Of a DNA stretch of 64,000 nt, positions 1 to 7,781 are shown in pieces. The translations under genes were made by a program, and so were the position numbers. Positions within the stretch are counted from its first letter, which is position 1. Each line of letters begins with the position of its first letter. The stretch lies in contig NZ_AP020335.1 in assembly GCF_013340845.1 (NCBI RefSeq), forward strand, positions 1,922,001-1,986,000. The letters run 5' to 3'. The notes beneath the pieces are model-generated. The model was given only the letters and a program-made list of their open reading frames with translations, did not search any database and had not been told where the DNA came from. This DNA is from Hydrogenovibrio marinus. GTDB taxonomy: Bacteria > Pseudomonadota > Gammaproteobacteria > Thiomicrospirales > Thiomicrospiraceae.

Positions 1-105
1 GAGTAAAAATGCCTCAATTAACTGATTGATGCCGTCAATAATTGGCGCAAACCAACGCTTTAAGAATTGCCCAGAAAGATCATGTCGTTCACAATATATG
101 TTCAT
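1..105 (-). CDS. Partial unknown protein, N-terminal 35 codons, cut by window edge
   Basis: A minus-strand frame opens with ATG at 105 and stays open to base 1, giving 35 residues that begin MNIYCERHDL and continue to the edge. I do not recognise the family. It lies back to back with the plus-strand gene starting at 122, so both would share a 16-bp gap. That is tight for two promoters, and one of the two starts may therefore be wrong. Only the missing downstream part could settle whether it is real. Confidence 0.35.
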   Translation of the reverse strand, partial: MNIYCERHDLSGQFLKRWFAPIIDGINQLIEAFLL

Positions 106-121
106 CTAAGCGAGCATTGTC

Positions 122-823
122 ATGAAGCAGGATTTCAACAAAATTGAACTATACAGCAGCCCTAAACTCCAAGTACACCAACTGGCTGACTCAGCACGCA
201 GCAATAACACCATTTCATTTGAAATTAGTTACCAAGCTGAAAATCTCAGATTGGTTATTACTCACTTGCCTTCGTTCTCAGTCGCACTTATTAATAGCAA
301 AGGCGATGAAATCTTCGCCAGCCAACCGGATTGTAAGCTCAATATAGAAGACCTTGAACTATGGGTAGTTATCGAAGTTCTGATCATTTGGGGTGGATAT
401 TTGGCCGGTATTGAGTTGAAACGGGTTCCTCTAGATAAAGACATGGCTTGGGAACTGATTGAGAATGAAGAAGAACAGATCGATTTGTTTGTGGTAGATG
501 AGTGTATGCAGGTAAAGGGCTTAACTGGACGGTTTTTTGATGTGTTAACCGATGATTTTGGTGATGGGCTATATAATGACACAACTCGGGGTTATCAGGT
601 ACTATCAGCAATTCAGCTGCTAAGAATGCGGCTATCTCCACAAGTCAATAACATCGCTATTATCCGTCACAAACTAGCCCCTCCGCAGATACGTGAGTAT
701 TACGAGCTAATAACGTCAAACTCGCTGCTACAGCAGTACTTTTACCCCTATTCAAGTAAATTTAAGCCGGAGAACTTTCTTTCCATTACAGACCTCTCAC
801 CTTCAATGGCAATAGGTGGATAG
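122..823 (+). CDS. Hypothetical protein, 233 aa
   Basis: This is an open frame of 233 codons with a plausible mix of hydrophobic and acidic residues and no recognised domain. It has no signal peptide and no clear membrane helix, although residues 80-95 are hydrophobic (a VVIEVLIIWGGY stretch). Its last 21 bases overlap the tail of the convergent integrase remnant. No good ribosome-binding site precedes the ATG, so the start is uncertain. It sits at the outer end of the mobile island and I cannot assign a function. Confidence 0.5.
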   Translation: MKQDFNKIELYSSPKLQVHQLADSARSNNTISFEISYQAENLRLVITHLPSFSVALINSKGDEIFASQPDCKLNIEDLELWVVIEVLIIWGGYLAGIELKRVPLDKDMAWELIENEEEQIDLFVVDECMQVKGLTGRFFDVLTDDFGDGLYNDTTRGYQVLSAIQLLRMRLSPQVNNIAIIRHKLAPPQIREYYELITSNSLLQQYFYPYSSKFKPENFLSITDLSPSMAIGG

Positions 824-1713
824 CTTACCAACCGCGTCTCGCTTGCTTTGATTCCCTCTAAAGTCATACCTAACCGTGGTAGAAACATCCTCGTGCCCTG
901 CCATCTGTCTCACCACATTAATATCTACCCCGTTGTTGAGTAGATCGGTAATATAGGTTCTACGCAGGTCATGTGGTGAAAATGCCGATATACCCGCCTC
1001 TTCTGCCATAGCCTTAAATATAGCGGTGATCCCTGCTGATGTTAGTGATGACTGCACCTTCCCCGCCTTAGTCACCTTTCTAAACACAGAACCGTCGTCT
1101 TTAAGCACGTTTAACCATCGTTGAATACTCTGGCTAGTTTCTCGGGGTAGATACACCTCTCGATTCTTTCTACCCTTTCCCTGCTCAACGTGCACAACTC
1201 GCGCTTTGACGTCAATATCAGCGACTTTTAAGCCGATCAATTCACTTGCCCTCAAACCACCTGTTATCGCTACCAACAACAGTGCTGTATCGCGTAAACG
1301 CCTGTTTCCTGACCATGCTGATTGCATACTGCCAAGAGCTTCTTTACCTCTGTTTGCGTCAAACTTCGACCTTTTCTAACACCATCACCTCGCACCCGTT
1401 TGATGGCTTTAATACGCTCTAAGTCTTCAGCATTCATCTGGTACATATTAAATGCCGTTTGTGCTAACCCTTTCAACCCAGACAGGGCTAGATTGACAGA
1501 TGCCACCGAGTAACCTTTGGCCACTAGGGCGGTTTTCAGCTGAGTGACGCGAGTGAAGTTTAGCGATTGCCAAGGATAGCTTTCAGCTGTTTGTCCGTCT
1601 AAAATCGCGGCACATTTATTCAATAGGCTGATCAGCCCTTTTCTACCTGATGGGGCTAGCGTATAGATATATGTTTGGAAGATACTGGGGGATTCAGATA
1701 TGACATGCTTCAT
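803..1713 (-). pseudogene. Tyrosine recombinase/integrase, frameshifted
   Basis: Two overlapping minus-strand frames together form one phage-type integrase. The first (from ATG 1713, preceded by GGAGAG) holds the SAM-like N-terminal core-binding domain and reaches KKLLAV. The second carries the catalytic domain: arginine in GLRASEL, lysine in the GKGRKNREV hairpin, HDLRRTY, GHEDVS and tyrosine in VRYDFR. Adding one base near 1305-1325 would join them into about 300 residues, so a single-base deletion is likely. All catalytic residues survive in the second half. It could be a dead gene, a sequencing error or two subunits; a dead gene is simplest. It marks the left part of the island as mobile DNA. 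Confidence 0.8.
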
Positions 1714-1755
1714 GACTGTTCTCTCCATATAATGCATATTAAACAAAGTAATAAT

Positions 1756-2241
1756 TTAGATAAAACCGCGTTTAGCGAGTGATACATAGTCATTACCGCC
1801 CACAACCAGGTGATCCAATAAACGTACTTCAACCAACTCTAATGCATCATTGATTCGCTTGGTGATGTCTTTGTCGCATTGGCTAGGGGTTGCATCACCA
1901 CTAGGATGGTTATGCACACAAATGACGGCTGCAGCATTGCAAGACAGAGCTTGTTTGACGATTTCACGAGGGTAAATACGCGCTTCATTCACCGTCCCTC
2001 TAAACAGCTCTTCAAACAGCAAAACCCTATGCTGGTTATCCAAAAACAAGCAACCAAACACCTCTTGCTCGTACCCTGCTAATAAATGCACAAAGTACTC
2101 GTGTGCTAAGTCTGGTGACGTTAGCTCTACCCCTCTCTCAAACTTCTTAGCGATGAGAGCTCTAGCAAAGCTCAAAATGTCATCCTCTGATACTTCACCT
2201 CTAACGCGGTAAGCATTCTTCGTTTTGATGAAGGGTTTCAT
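1756..2241 (-). CDS. radC: RadC/JAB-domain protein
   Basis: 161 residues matching the C-terminal JAMM metalloprotease-fold domain of RadC. The HNHPSGDATPS segment near residues 110-120 supplies the metal-binding histidines, followed by an aspartate in CDKDI, and the conserved LLDHLVVGG tail is present. The N-terminal helix-hairpin-helix region of chromosomal RadC is missing, as is usual for the short versions on mobile elements. Despite the name, a repair role for RadC is not established, and its biochemical activity is unclear. The start ATG follows GGAGG and overlaps the stop of the upstream peptidase-like gene by four bases, so the two are co-translated. It is likely island cargo. Confidence 0.85.
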   Translation of the reverse strand: MKPFIKTKNAYRVRGEVSEDDILSFARALIAKKFERGVELTSPDLAHEYFVHLLAGYEQEVFGCLFLDNQHRVLLFEELFRGTVNEARIYPREIVKQALSCNAAAVICVHNHPSGDATPSQCDKDITKRINDALELVEVRLLDHLVVGGNDYVSLAKRGFI

Positions 2242-2774
2242 GTGGCACCTCCCTGTTCAATGAAGTAAACGGTTTCAGGGTCGATTTCATAGCGACCACC
2301 GCGCCTATAGCTAAAAGAGGTAATGGAAGCGGTTTTCTTGTGCGTGCTGTCAAAGAAAAACACTCTCCCTGCCTCTATCTTGTATATCAACGTCCAATGT
2401 AGAGGGGTGCAAAACAAGATCAGTCGTTGATGCGGGCGCTCGCTCAAATAGCGATGAAACAGGTTGAAAACTTGGTTCAAACCTCTCGGTTTATTAGGTA
2501 ACAAAGGCTTACTAAACTTGAGGGGAAACTTATGCCGGTAATACCCTCTTTGCAACCCCTTATCAATCACATAATCAAGCTGCTGATCGTCCATGCCATA
2601 CGTCAATAATTCATCAAGCTGCCATTGCTGTTGAAATGTGTTTAAAAGCGCGAGCTTTAAACGTCTGCGCTTAACTGCGCCATCATATAAATACGCTACG
2701 GCATTCACTAAACTGTATATGCCACACAAATTATCCAAGTCTCCTTGGATAGAAGGGTTAACTATCGTTGTCAT
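2238..2774 (-). CDS. Papain-like cysteine peptidase-fold protein
   Basis: 178 residues from ATG 2774, chosen over the longer frame (to 2858) because GGAG lies six bases upstream. The layout is that of a papain-like or C39-like fold: a glutamine followed by DNLCGIYSLVNA (Q, then CG on a helix) near residue 17, a central helical part, then LHWTLIY (His) and FFFDSTHK (Asp) near residues 130-150. These would be the oxyanion Gln, Cys, His and Asp of a catalytic site. I infer a protease, deamidase or related activity; the family is not one I can name. It overlaps radC by four bases, so the two probably act together in the island. Confidence 0.6.
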   Translation of the reverse strand: MTTIVNPSIQGDLDNLCGIYSLVNAVAYLYDGAVKRRRLKLALLNTFQQQWQLDELLTYGMDDQQLDYVIDKGLQRGYYRHKFPLKFSKPLLPNKPRGLNQVFNLFHRYLSERPHQRLILFCTPLHWTLIYKIEAGRVFFFDSTHKKTASITSFSYRRGGRYEIDPETVYFIEQGGAT

Positions 2775-2976
2775 GATCAACTCCATGCAAACTGAATGGC
2801 TTGCATGAATTTCGCGCACAGCAAAACCTCCAGAGTTAACTGGATCGCAAACCAACATGTTTTTAGGTAAAAAAATAGATAGCTGGTTTAGAACAAACCA
2901 ACCATTTTGAAATGACTGAAATTTTCAGTTATTGATAGCTTAACACAGGGCAATGAAAAGGTCAAGCTATTGATAT

Positions 2977-3480
2977 TTAAGGGTTTTCTATAATATTAAC
3001 TATTGCTTTAATAGGAAGCATAAGCGTCATAGAATCCATTGGCGACTCAACAAAACCATACCTCAGATAAAAAGCCTTAGCTTGATCAGACAAGGCATGC
3101 ACTAACAGTGCTTTTACACCCGCTTCTTGTGCAACTCTATATACACGAAGCAGCACATCTTTAAGCATCCCCGCACCAATACCACTACCCTGCATCGTGA
3201 CATCAACAGCCAGGCGACCCAGCACCATAACAGGCACAGGGTCTGGTGCGTTTCTAGCTATAGTCGAAGGCGCAAGGTTTCTTTCCACGCTTCCTGTCGC
3301 CAGCGCATAATACCCCACGACACAATCACCTGAAACCACCACAAAGGTACGACTACCACCGTCTTTTTGGTTTTTCAAAGCCCGTTTCTTTAACCAGTGA
3401 TTCAACAATTCATTGCCACAATCGAATTGGCTAATATCAAATATCTCAGTTAATGGCTGTGGGGCGTTTAATGTTCCCAA
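2977..3480 (-). CDS. tacT: GNAT acetyltransferase toxin, TacT/AtaT type
   Basis: 167 residues with the GNAT fold. The N-terminus NAPQPLTEIFDISQFDCG and the following LNHWL are typical of TacT-family toxins, which acetylate the amino group of aminoacyl-tRNA and stop translation. The acetyl-CoA-binding loop is seen as VTMQGSGIGAGML near residue 95, and FYLRYGF near residue 140 is the conserved tyrosine region. The start is a TTG codon that gives the usual family length. It overlaps the upstream antitoxin gene by 13 bases. The toxin role is known for the family; the precise target tRNA here is not visible. Confidence 0.88.
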   Translation of the reverse strand: MGTLNAPQPLTEIFDISQFDCGNELLNHWLKKRALKNQKDGGSRTFVVVSGDCVVGYYALATGSVERNLAPSTIARNAPDPVPVMVLGRLAVDVTMQGSGIGAGMLKDVLLRVYRVAQEAGVKALLVHALSDQAKAFYLRYGFVESPMDSMTLMLPIKAIVNIIENP

Positions 3481-3731
3481 GGAGATGGTCTCTTTAATAA
3501 AGCTTCCAATCGACTTGTTTCTACAGGTGCGTCAAGGGCTGCTTCAAACGCTTGAAACCCTTTTTCATCCAATTGAAACAACCGCTGATCCAAAAGCACG
3601 TCTTGCGCTTCTTTACACGCAACATTCAAAATAAATGCCGTTCTATCCATGCTCAAGGCATCAGCGGCTTTAGTCAGTAAAGCTCTTTGAGAGTCATCTA
3701 CTCGCATATTAATAGATGCAGTTTTAGACAT
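3468..3731 (-). CDS. tacA: DUF1778 antitoxin, TacA type
   Basis: 87 residues with an N-terminal ribbon-helix-helix (SKTASINMRVDDSQRALLTKAADAL) and an acidic, amphipathic C-terminal tail that in this family wraps the toxin (KGFQAFEAALDAP). It is the first gene of the toxin-antitoxin pair and overlaps tacT. In known pairs the antitoxin, alone or with the toxin, represses its own promoter. The perfect inverted repeat 30 bp upstream fits that. Confidence is high because both partners are of the expected size and order. Confidence 0.88.
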   Translation of the reverse strand: MSKTASINMRVDDSQRALLTKAADALSMDRTAFILNVACKEAQDVLLDQRLFQLDEKGFQAFEAALDAPVETSRLEALLKRPSPWEH

Positions 3732-3760
3732 ATTCCCTCCCTATCTGTATTCACATTTAA

Positions 3761-3786
3761 TATACAACGTGTAGTCATTGTATACA
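3761..3786 (-). promoter_or_regulatory. Operator of the tacA-tacT operon
   Basis: TATACAA and TTGTATA form a perfect inverted repeat (3761-3767 and 3778-3784) with a 10-bp spacer, and the right arm extends into the palindrome TGTATACA. It lies 30 bp upstream of tacA, where a ribbon-helix-helix repressor would bind. The assignment is inferred from position and symmetry. Confidence 0.6.
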
Positions 3787-3819
3787 CAATAACCACACAA
3801 CTCAATACAAATTAGTCAA

Positions 3820-4197
3820 TTACATTTGGTCCAGAAGGGAAATAACGGATTTTTGCTGCTCTAATGACAATTTAGACCATACCTGAGTAAGTCGCTGGGT
3901 TAGCTCATGATCAGCTACAACCGAATAGGTCGCAGCTTCACTTTGAACGATTAACGCAGCCATTTCAGGAGTACAACTAGCGAAAAACCAACTGATTGGG
4001 GTACGGGTAATATAGGCAATATTGAACAGATGGGTAACATTGATTTTATTAGTCCCACGCTCATAACGTGAGAGCTGTTGTTGAGAGATACCGACTTTTT
4101 CCGACAACTCTGCTGCCGTCAAACCTAGCTCCTTTCGTCGAATTTGGATTTTCTTGCCTATACTTTTATCGACCTCCGTTACCGCTAGTTTTGCCAT
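3820..4197 (-). CDS. XRE-family transcriptional regulator
   Basis: 125 residues from ATG 4197; a GTG nine bases upstream is possible, but GGTGGG just before the ATG favours the shorter form. The N-terminal part is a lambda-repressor-type helix-turn-helix (KIQIRRKELGLTAAELSEKVGISQQQLSRYERGTNKI, residues 15-49). The C-terminal half is helical with no known ligand domain and ends LEQQKSVISLLDQM. Proteins of this kind are common in alphaproteobacterial and island settings as single-gene regulators. It is divergent from the GIY-YIG/WYL operon, about 120 bp away, so it may control that operon, itself or both. Confidence 0.8.
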   Translation of the reverse strand: MAKLAVTEVDKSIGKKIQIRRKELGLTAAELSEKVGISQQQLSRYERGTNKINVTHLFNIAYITRTPISWFFASCTPEMAALIVQSEAATYSVVADHELTQRLTQVWSKLSLEQQKSVISLLDQM

Positions 4198-4318
4198 CCC
4201 ACCCACTCAACTCAGTTTTACCTAATAAGTGGAATTTTCAACCATGTATACTCTTGTATGAATATCCATAACTAACTACAATCAAGGTTTTACTCTTTTA
4301 TAGTCAAAAAGGGACGGC

Positions 4319-4813
4319 ATGACAAACTTTACTTGGGCTCACAAAGACGAAATAGACATTCAGGCCACTATTGACTGGTCAAGCCCCATTACTCATGACA
4401 TGCTTCATTCAGGACTGAGTGACTATGACGAAACTGCTCACTTCTATGCAATTATTGCACTAGACAATAAAGAATGGTGGTGCTATTACATAGGCAAAGT
4501 TTACAAACAAACTGTAAGCCAGAGACACAAGAACAAAGACCATAAAATCAAGCTAGAACAGCTCAAAAAAGCTTTCCCTAACAAAACATGGCACTTAACA
4601 CTTGGAAAACTTTCAGGAGACTTTCAAATCAACGAAAAGAACATTGATGAAATTGAATCACTCCTAATCTACAGTCATTGGCATGAAGAGAATATTAATC
4701 AAAAAAAAATAAACCGCTTTTTATCTTCTCGCAGCATACAAATCAACAACGAAGGCTTCTCAGAACCCTTCTACCCTTCAGTAGCTTATGGCGTCATGTT
4801 GGAAAATGTTTAA
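4319..4813 (+). CDS. GIY-YIG-like nuclease domain protein
   Basis: 164 residues. From residue 42 the pattern matches a GIY-YIG endonuclease: FYAII (residues 42-46) for the first motif, YYIGK (56-60) for the second, an arginine at 69 in TVSQRHK, a glutamate at 113 in DEIESLLIY that would bind the metal, and an asparagine at 127 in ENINQKK. The first 40 residues are an extra segment with no known domain. Such domains nick or cut DNA in repair, homing and restriction. The stop overlaps the start of the WYL gene (TAATG), so the two are translationally coupled. A defence or island-maintenance nuclease is the likeliest reading; this is inference from motifs alone. Confidence 0.6.
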   Translation: MTNFTWAHKDEIDIQATIDWSSPITHDMLHSGLSDYDETAHFYAIIALDNKEWWCYYIGKVYKQTVSQRHKNKDHKIKLEQLKKAFPNKTWHLTLGKLSGDFQINEKNIDEIESLLIYSHWHEENINQKKINRFLSSRSIQINNEGFSEPFYPSVAYGVMLENV

Positions 4814-5811
4814 TGCCTTCTCCATTTTTTCGCAAAATACAAACATTAAAGCTCATACCACAACACCCCTCTAAAACAAGCGCTTTACAACTATTATCAG
4901 AACTAAAAACTCAGGGGTTTACAGTTGAAATCAGGCAAGTTCAACGTGATCTTAATACCCTATCTCAGTTATTTGAAATTGAAAACGATGGCAATAAAGA
5001 TATTCCTGGCTGGTATTGGAAAAAGGAAGCCGAAAAACTGGAGTTACCGCAAATGGAACTACCCGTTGCACTAAGCTTTCAGCTAAGTGAACACTATCTA
5101 AGTAAGCTTTATCCTCATGCTGTTATGCAACACCTATCACCATACTTTAAACTATCTCAGAAACTATTGTCCTCGATGGACTCCCCTCTTTCTACTTGGT
5201 CAAACAAAGTGAAGTTGATTTCACGAAATCAACCACTGATTGCACCAATCATCTCCGAGTCTGTTTTAAATTCAGCATACATTGCTCTTTTATCGGACAC
5301 TCTGATACACGCAACATACAAAGCAGTCCTACAAGAAAAGAAGGAATATGAATTAGCACCTAAAGCTATGGTTGTAGTTGATCAAGTGATTTACTTAGTT
5401 GCAGAAAATTTAGCCAGCAATAACCTTCAACACTTCGCACTGCATCGCTTTTCACAAATAAAAAACACAGACAAACCAATCCATCAAGACAAATCCTTTT
5501 CTCTAGATGACTACATGAGTGAGGGGAACTTTGAATACCTATATACCAACAACCCAACAATCCAACTTAAGTTATTGGTCACCGAGAAGGCCGCATACCA
5601 CCTAGATGAATTAAAGCTATCTGATGATCAAACGATTGTGCCATTCGATGATGAGTTTTTAGTTACAGCAACCGTTAAAAACACCGATCAACTTCGCTGG
5701 TGGATTTTAAGTTACGGTGATTATGTTGAAGTCCTAGAACCCGAATCCTTAAGGGACGAGTTTGCTGAAACGGCAGACATCCTCTATCACATCTATCACC
5801 ATAACAACTAA
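4813..5811 (+). CDS. WYL-domain transcriptional regulator
   Basis: 332 residues with an N-terminal winged helix (RKIQTLKLIPQHPSKTSALQLLSELKTQG, then RQVQRDLNTLS, residues 7-51). A WYL domain follows around residues 165-225 (ELAPKAMVVVDQVIYLVAEN, then LHRFSQI), and a WCX-like C-terminal part contains LRWWILSYGDYVEVLEP near residues 295-312. WYL proteins bind nucleic acid or nucleotide ligands and commonly regulate phage-defence genes. It is co-translated with the GIY-YIG gene and may control the operon as well as the two genes downstream. There is no sign of truncation. Confidence 0.85.
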   Translation: MPSPFFRKIQTLKLIPQHPSKTSALQLLSELKTQGFTVEIRQVQRDLNTLSQLFEIENDGNKDIPGWYWKKEAEKLELPQMELPVALSFQLSEHYLSKLYPHAVMQHLSPYFKLSQKLLSSMDSPLSTWSNKVKLISRNQPLIAPIISESVLNSAYIALLSDTLIHATYKAVLQEKKEYELAPKAMVVVDQVIYLVAENLASNNLQHFALHRFSQIKNTDKPIHQDKSFSLDDYMSEGNFEYLYTNNPTIQLKLLVTEKAAYHLDELKLSDDQTIVPFDDEFLVTATVKNTDQLRWWILSYGDYVEVLEPESLRDEFAETADILYHIYHHNN

Positions 5812-5812
5812 A

Positions 5813-5827
5813 CGTCATAACATGACG
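5813..5827 (+). promoter_or_regulatory. Perfect short palindrome behind the WYL gene
   Basis: CGTCAT-AAC-ATGACG directly follows the WYL stop codon. It has no run of T behind it, so it is a poor terminator. It lies about 80 bp before the next gene and could be an operator, for example for the WYL protein. The function is a guess. Confidence 0.35.
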
Positions 5828-5905
5828 CCACCTACGCCTTTCCCTCTAATCAAACATTCTCATTTCACATAGAATTGAGGTGTCTCTTAAATAAGGAAAT
5901 ATCTC

Positions 5906-6238
5906 ATGATCAGAGTAACAGCTGAATATACCGAAAACCGAAACGAAAAAATAATCTTCGACGTCAAGCTAGACGAGAAAAACAAACCTATTTCAATGCT
6001 TATTTTTGGATATGCTCTCGAAGGCGAAAATAGCCATCAAACATGGCCTTTTGTGATCGAGCCGAACAATTCATCAGCCAGCATAAACTGGGGAGCAGGG
6101 GTTGAAGGAGAACGCTCCACCATTAATATTTTTGAAAAAGAAATAACACTTCACAATTACTTTACACGCACTGACATGAACGACCACTCCCACCTTGATG
6201 AGTACACCTACAAAATTGTAAAAATCGATCATTTGTAA
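5906..6238 (+). CDS. Unknown 110-aa protein, likely all-beta
   Basis: 110 residues preceded by an AAGGAAAT ribosome-binding site. The sequence alternates short hydrophobic and polar stretches (KIIFDVKLDE, SMLIFGYAL, TWPFVIEP, STINIF, EITLHNYF, YTYKIVKI), which suggests a beta-rich fold. I recognise no family and see no signal peptide or membrane segment. It stands 32 bp ahead of the FtsZ-like gene on the same strand, so the two probably form a unit and may work as partners. Confidence 0.65.
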   Translation: MIRVTAEYTENRNEKIIFDVKLDEKNKPISMLIFGYALEGENSHQTWPFVIEPNNSSASINWGAGVEGERSTINIFEKEITLHNYFTRTDMNDHSHLDEYTYKIVKIDHL

Positions 6239-6270
6239 CTTCTGACAAAGGCCAAAAAGGAAGAGCAACA

Positions 6271-7011
6271 ATGATTTTTCGCTCGAAATACAAGCTGCCT
6301 TGCATCTTGATCTTAGGTGCTGAAAAACAAGTTGAGAGTTTGCTTTCATTCGCCAGAACCAACAACATTCAAGGCATAAATTTTATTAAGGCTTACTCAG
6401 ACAAGCATAATCTTCAAACCACAAAAATAAATAAACATATAGACCTTTTGTTTGTCGCTCCTTCTAATCAGGAAGAGTCTACTTTCCAAACAAAATACCT
6501 TTCTGAGGCCACAAGACTAGACATTGTTTCCGTTTCATTTGATTCTGAATCCCAGAGAAATAAAAGCTGGCAAACAAACCATCGTCAAATTACTTTTCTA
6601 AAAGAGGATCGATTATTAGTGCATGAGATATTTGGCATATTCTGCCACTCACTATTGAATAGTTCAGATACAGAATTTCGGCTAGATGATCTTCATAAGC
6701 TATACCAAAACAGTCAAGGGTGGACTAAATCAATTGCTTCAATTAGCAGATCGTATGGTAACGACAAGGGAAAGGAATGTATGTCTCATACACTCACAAA
6801 ATTGAATGGCATACTGAACAATAGAAAAATATTGGGCTTGTTAATTCGCATAACCACAAACCCTCAATTTTCTTTAACACAATTTAATAGCACTTTTGAG
6901 CCCTTTGACGGTTCTACGATGTTTAGTTCTGTGACTGAATTCATTATGAATACCCACACAAACAAGTCTTCAGACGATAAAATTGAAATCCTTATACTTG
7001 TAGGATTTTGA
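6271..7011 (+). CDS. Degenerate FtsZ/tubulin-like protein lacking the GTP-binding loops
   Basis: 246 residues that can be aligned by eye along FtsZ. Residues 11-16 match the first strand, but the GGGG loop reads AEKQ. Residues 35-48 (GINFIKAYSDKHNL) match GVEFFAVNTDAQAL of E. coli FtsZ. Residues 57-70 (IDLLFVAPSNQEES) match the ADMVFIAAG strand, with the GGGTGTG signature replaced. HSLLNSSDTEFRLDDLHKLY resembles the T7-loop region, and the last 60 residues (ILGLLIRIT ... IEILILVGF) match the FtsZ C-terminal domain (GVLVNIT ... LRVTVVATG). About 70-130 residues of GTPase domain are missing relative to FtsZ. It should not bind GTP in the usual way. An FtsZ-interacting or pseudo-GTPase role is inference. 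Confidence 0.65.
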   Translation: MIFRSKYKLPCILILGAEKQVESLLSFARTNNIQGINFIKAYSDKHNLQTTKINKHIDLLFVAPSNQEESTFQTKYLSEATRLDIVSVSFDSESQRNKSWQTNHRQITFLKEDRLLVHEIFGIFCHSLLNSSDTEFRLDDLHKLYQNSQGWTKSIASISRSYGNDKGKECMSHTLTKLNGILNNRKILGLLIRITTNPQFSLTQFNSTFEPFDGSTMFSSVTEFIMNTHTNKSSDDKIEILILVGF

Positions 7012-7106
7012 ATTCTTTAAGTAGTGTTTACCACTCATTTTTAATCATTATAAAATCGCTAAAAAGTGTCTGGTAAATTATTGGCAGTCAATAAAATATA
7101 TCGGAA

Positions 7107-7781
7107 CTACTTACCAAATCTTTGAGATGAAGCTGAAAAAAACTGAAGTAACTTATTACTCACCGGCAATAAATATATATTCTCAAGCGAGCTTAAGTCC
7201 CAGTTTTTTTGAATATGTTCATCAATCAATTGATCCAACTCGTCAATCCAATTTTTTCTTAAATTCACTAAATATGGACAATTCAGATTTAATAGATTGA
7301 TTGTGTAATTAGCTCGACTTGTTTCACCATCGTCTAATGATAGGCTGGCAACAACTCGCCCATCTGAAAGATACGAAAAAAATTTAAAACAATTAACATC
7401 TAGCGGTGAAATAAATAATGCTGCACTATATTTACTCGATTTTGCATGCCCTCCAAACCTATCCTGTTGTCCAAAACTAGAATTATGAAGATCGTCACTA
7501 GATAGCGCACTCATTACAAGATTGTTATAATCAAATGTTTGAGTAGGAAATTGACTTTTTGGTTTAACATGCTCAATATGAGAATCTAAACTATTTAAAT
7601 CTGGCCGAATCTCTGAATAAGCACACAAACCTTCTTGTTCATCTGTTAAGCGAACGTTTAGCCTTAATTTATCACCAAAAGATTTCCAGCGACTTTTAGC
7701 TAATGCAGCAGTTACAGGAGGCGTCATATTTGCTTGTGATAATCGATACCCACCTGAACCCGTTTTGTGGATAAACCTCAT
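7107..7781 (-). CDS. ptuB: HNH endonuclease of a Septu-type pair (PtuB-like)
   Basis: 224 residues with an HNH nuclease core: a cysteine in GLCAYSEI (residue 53), the signature HIEHVKPKS (about residues 68-76), and an asparagine in YNNLVMS (about residues 85-91). The layout matches HNH proteins found next to PtuA ATPases, in type I Septu and in some retrons. In characterised systems the HNH subunit degrades DNA or tRNA when the ATPase complex senses infection. Its start overlaps the stop of the ATPase gene (TAATG), so translation is coupled. It runs convergent to the FtsZ-like gene. No retron reverse transcriptase is nearby. Confidence 0.8.
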   Translation of the reverse strand: MRFIHKTGSGGYRLSQANMTPPVTAALAKSRWKSFGDKLRLNVRLTDEQEGLCAYSEIRPDLNSLDSHIEHVKPKSQFPTQTFDYNNLVMSALSSDDLHNSSFGQQDRFGGHAKSSKYSAALFISPLDVNCFKFFSYLSDGRVVASLSLDDGETSRANYTINLLNLNCPYLVNLRKNWIDELDQLIDEHIQKNWDLSSLENIYLLPVSNKLLQFFSASSQRFGK

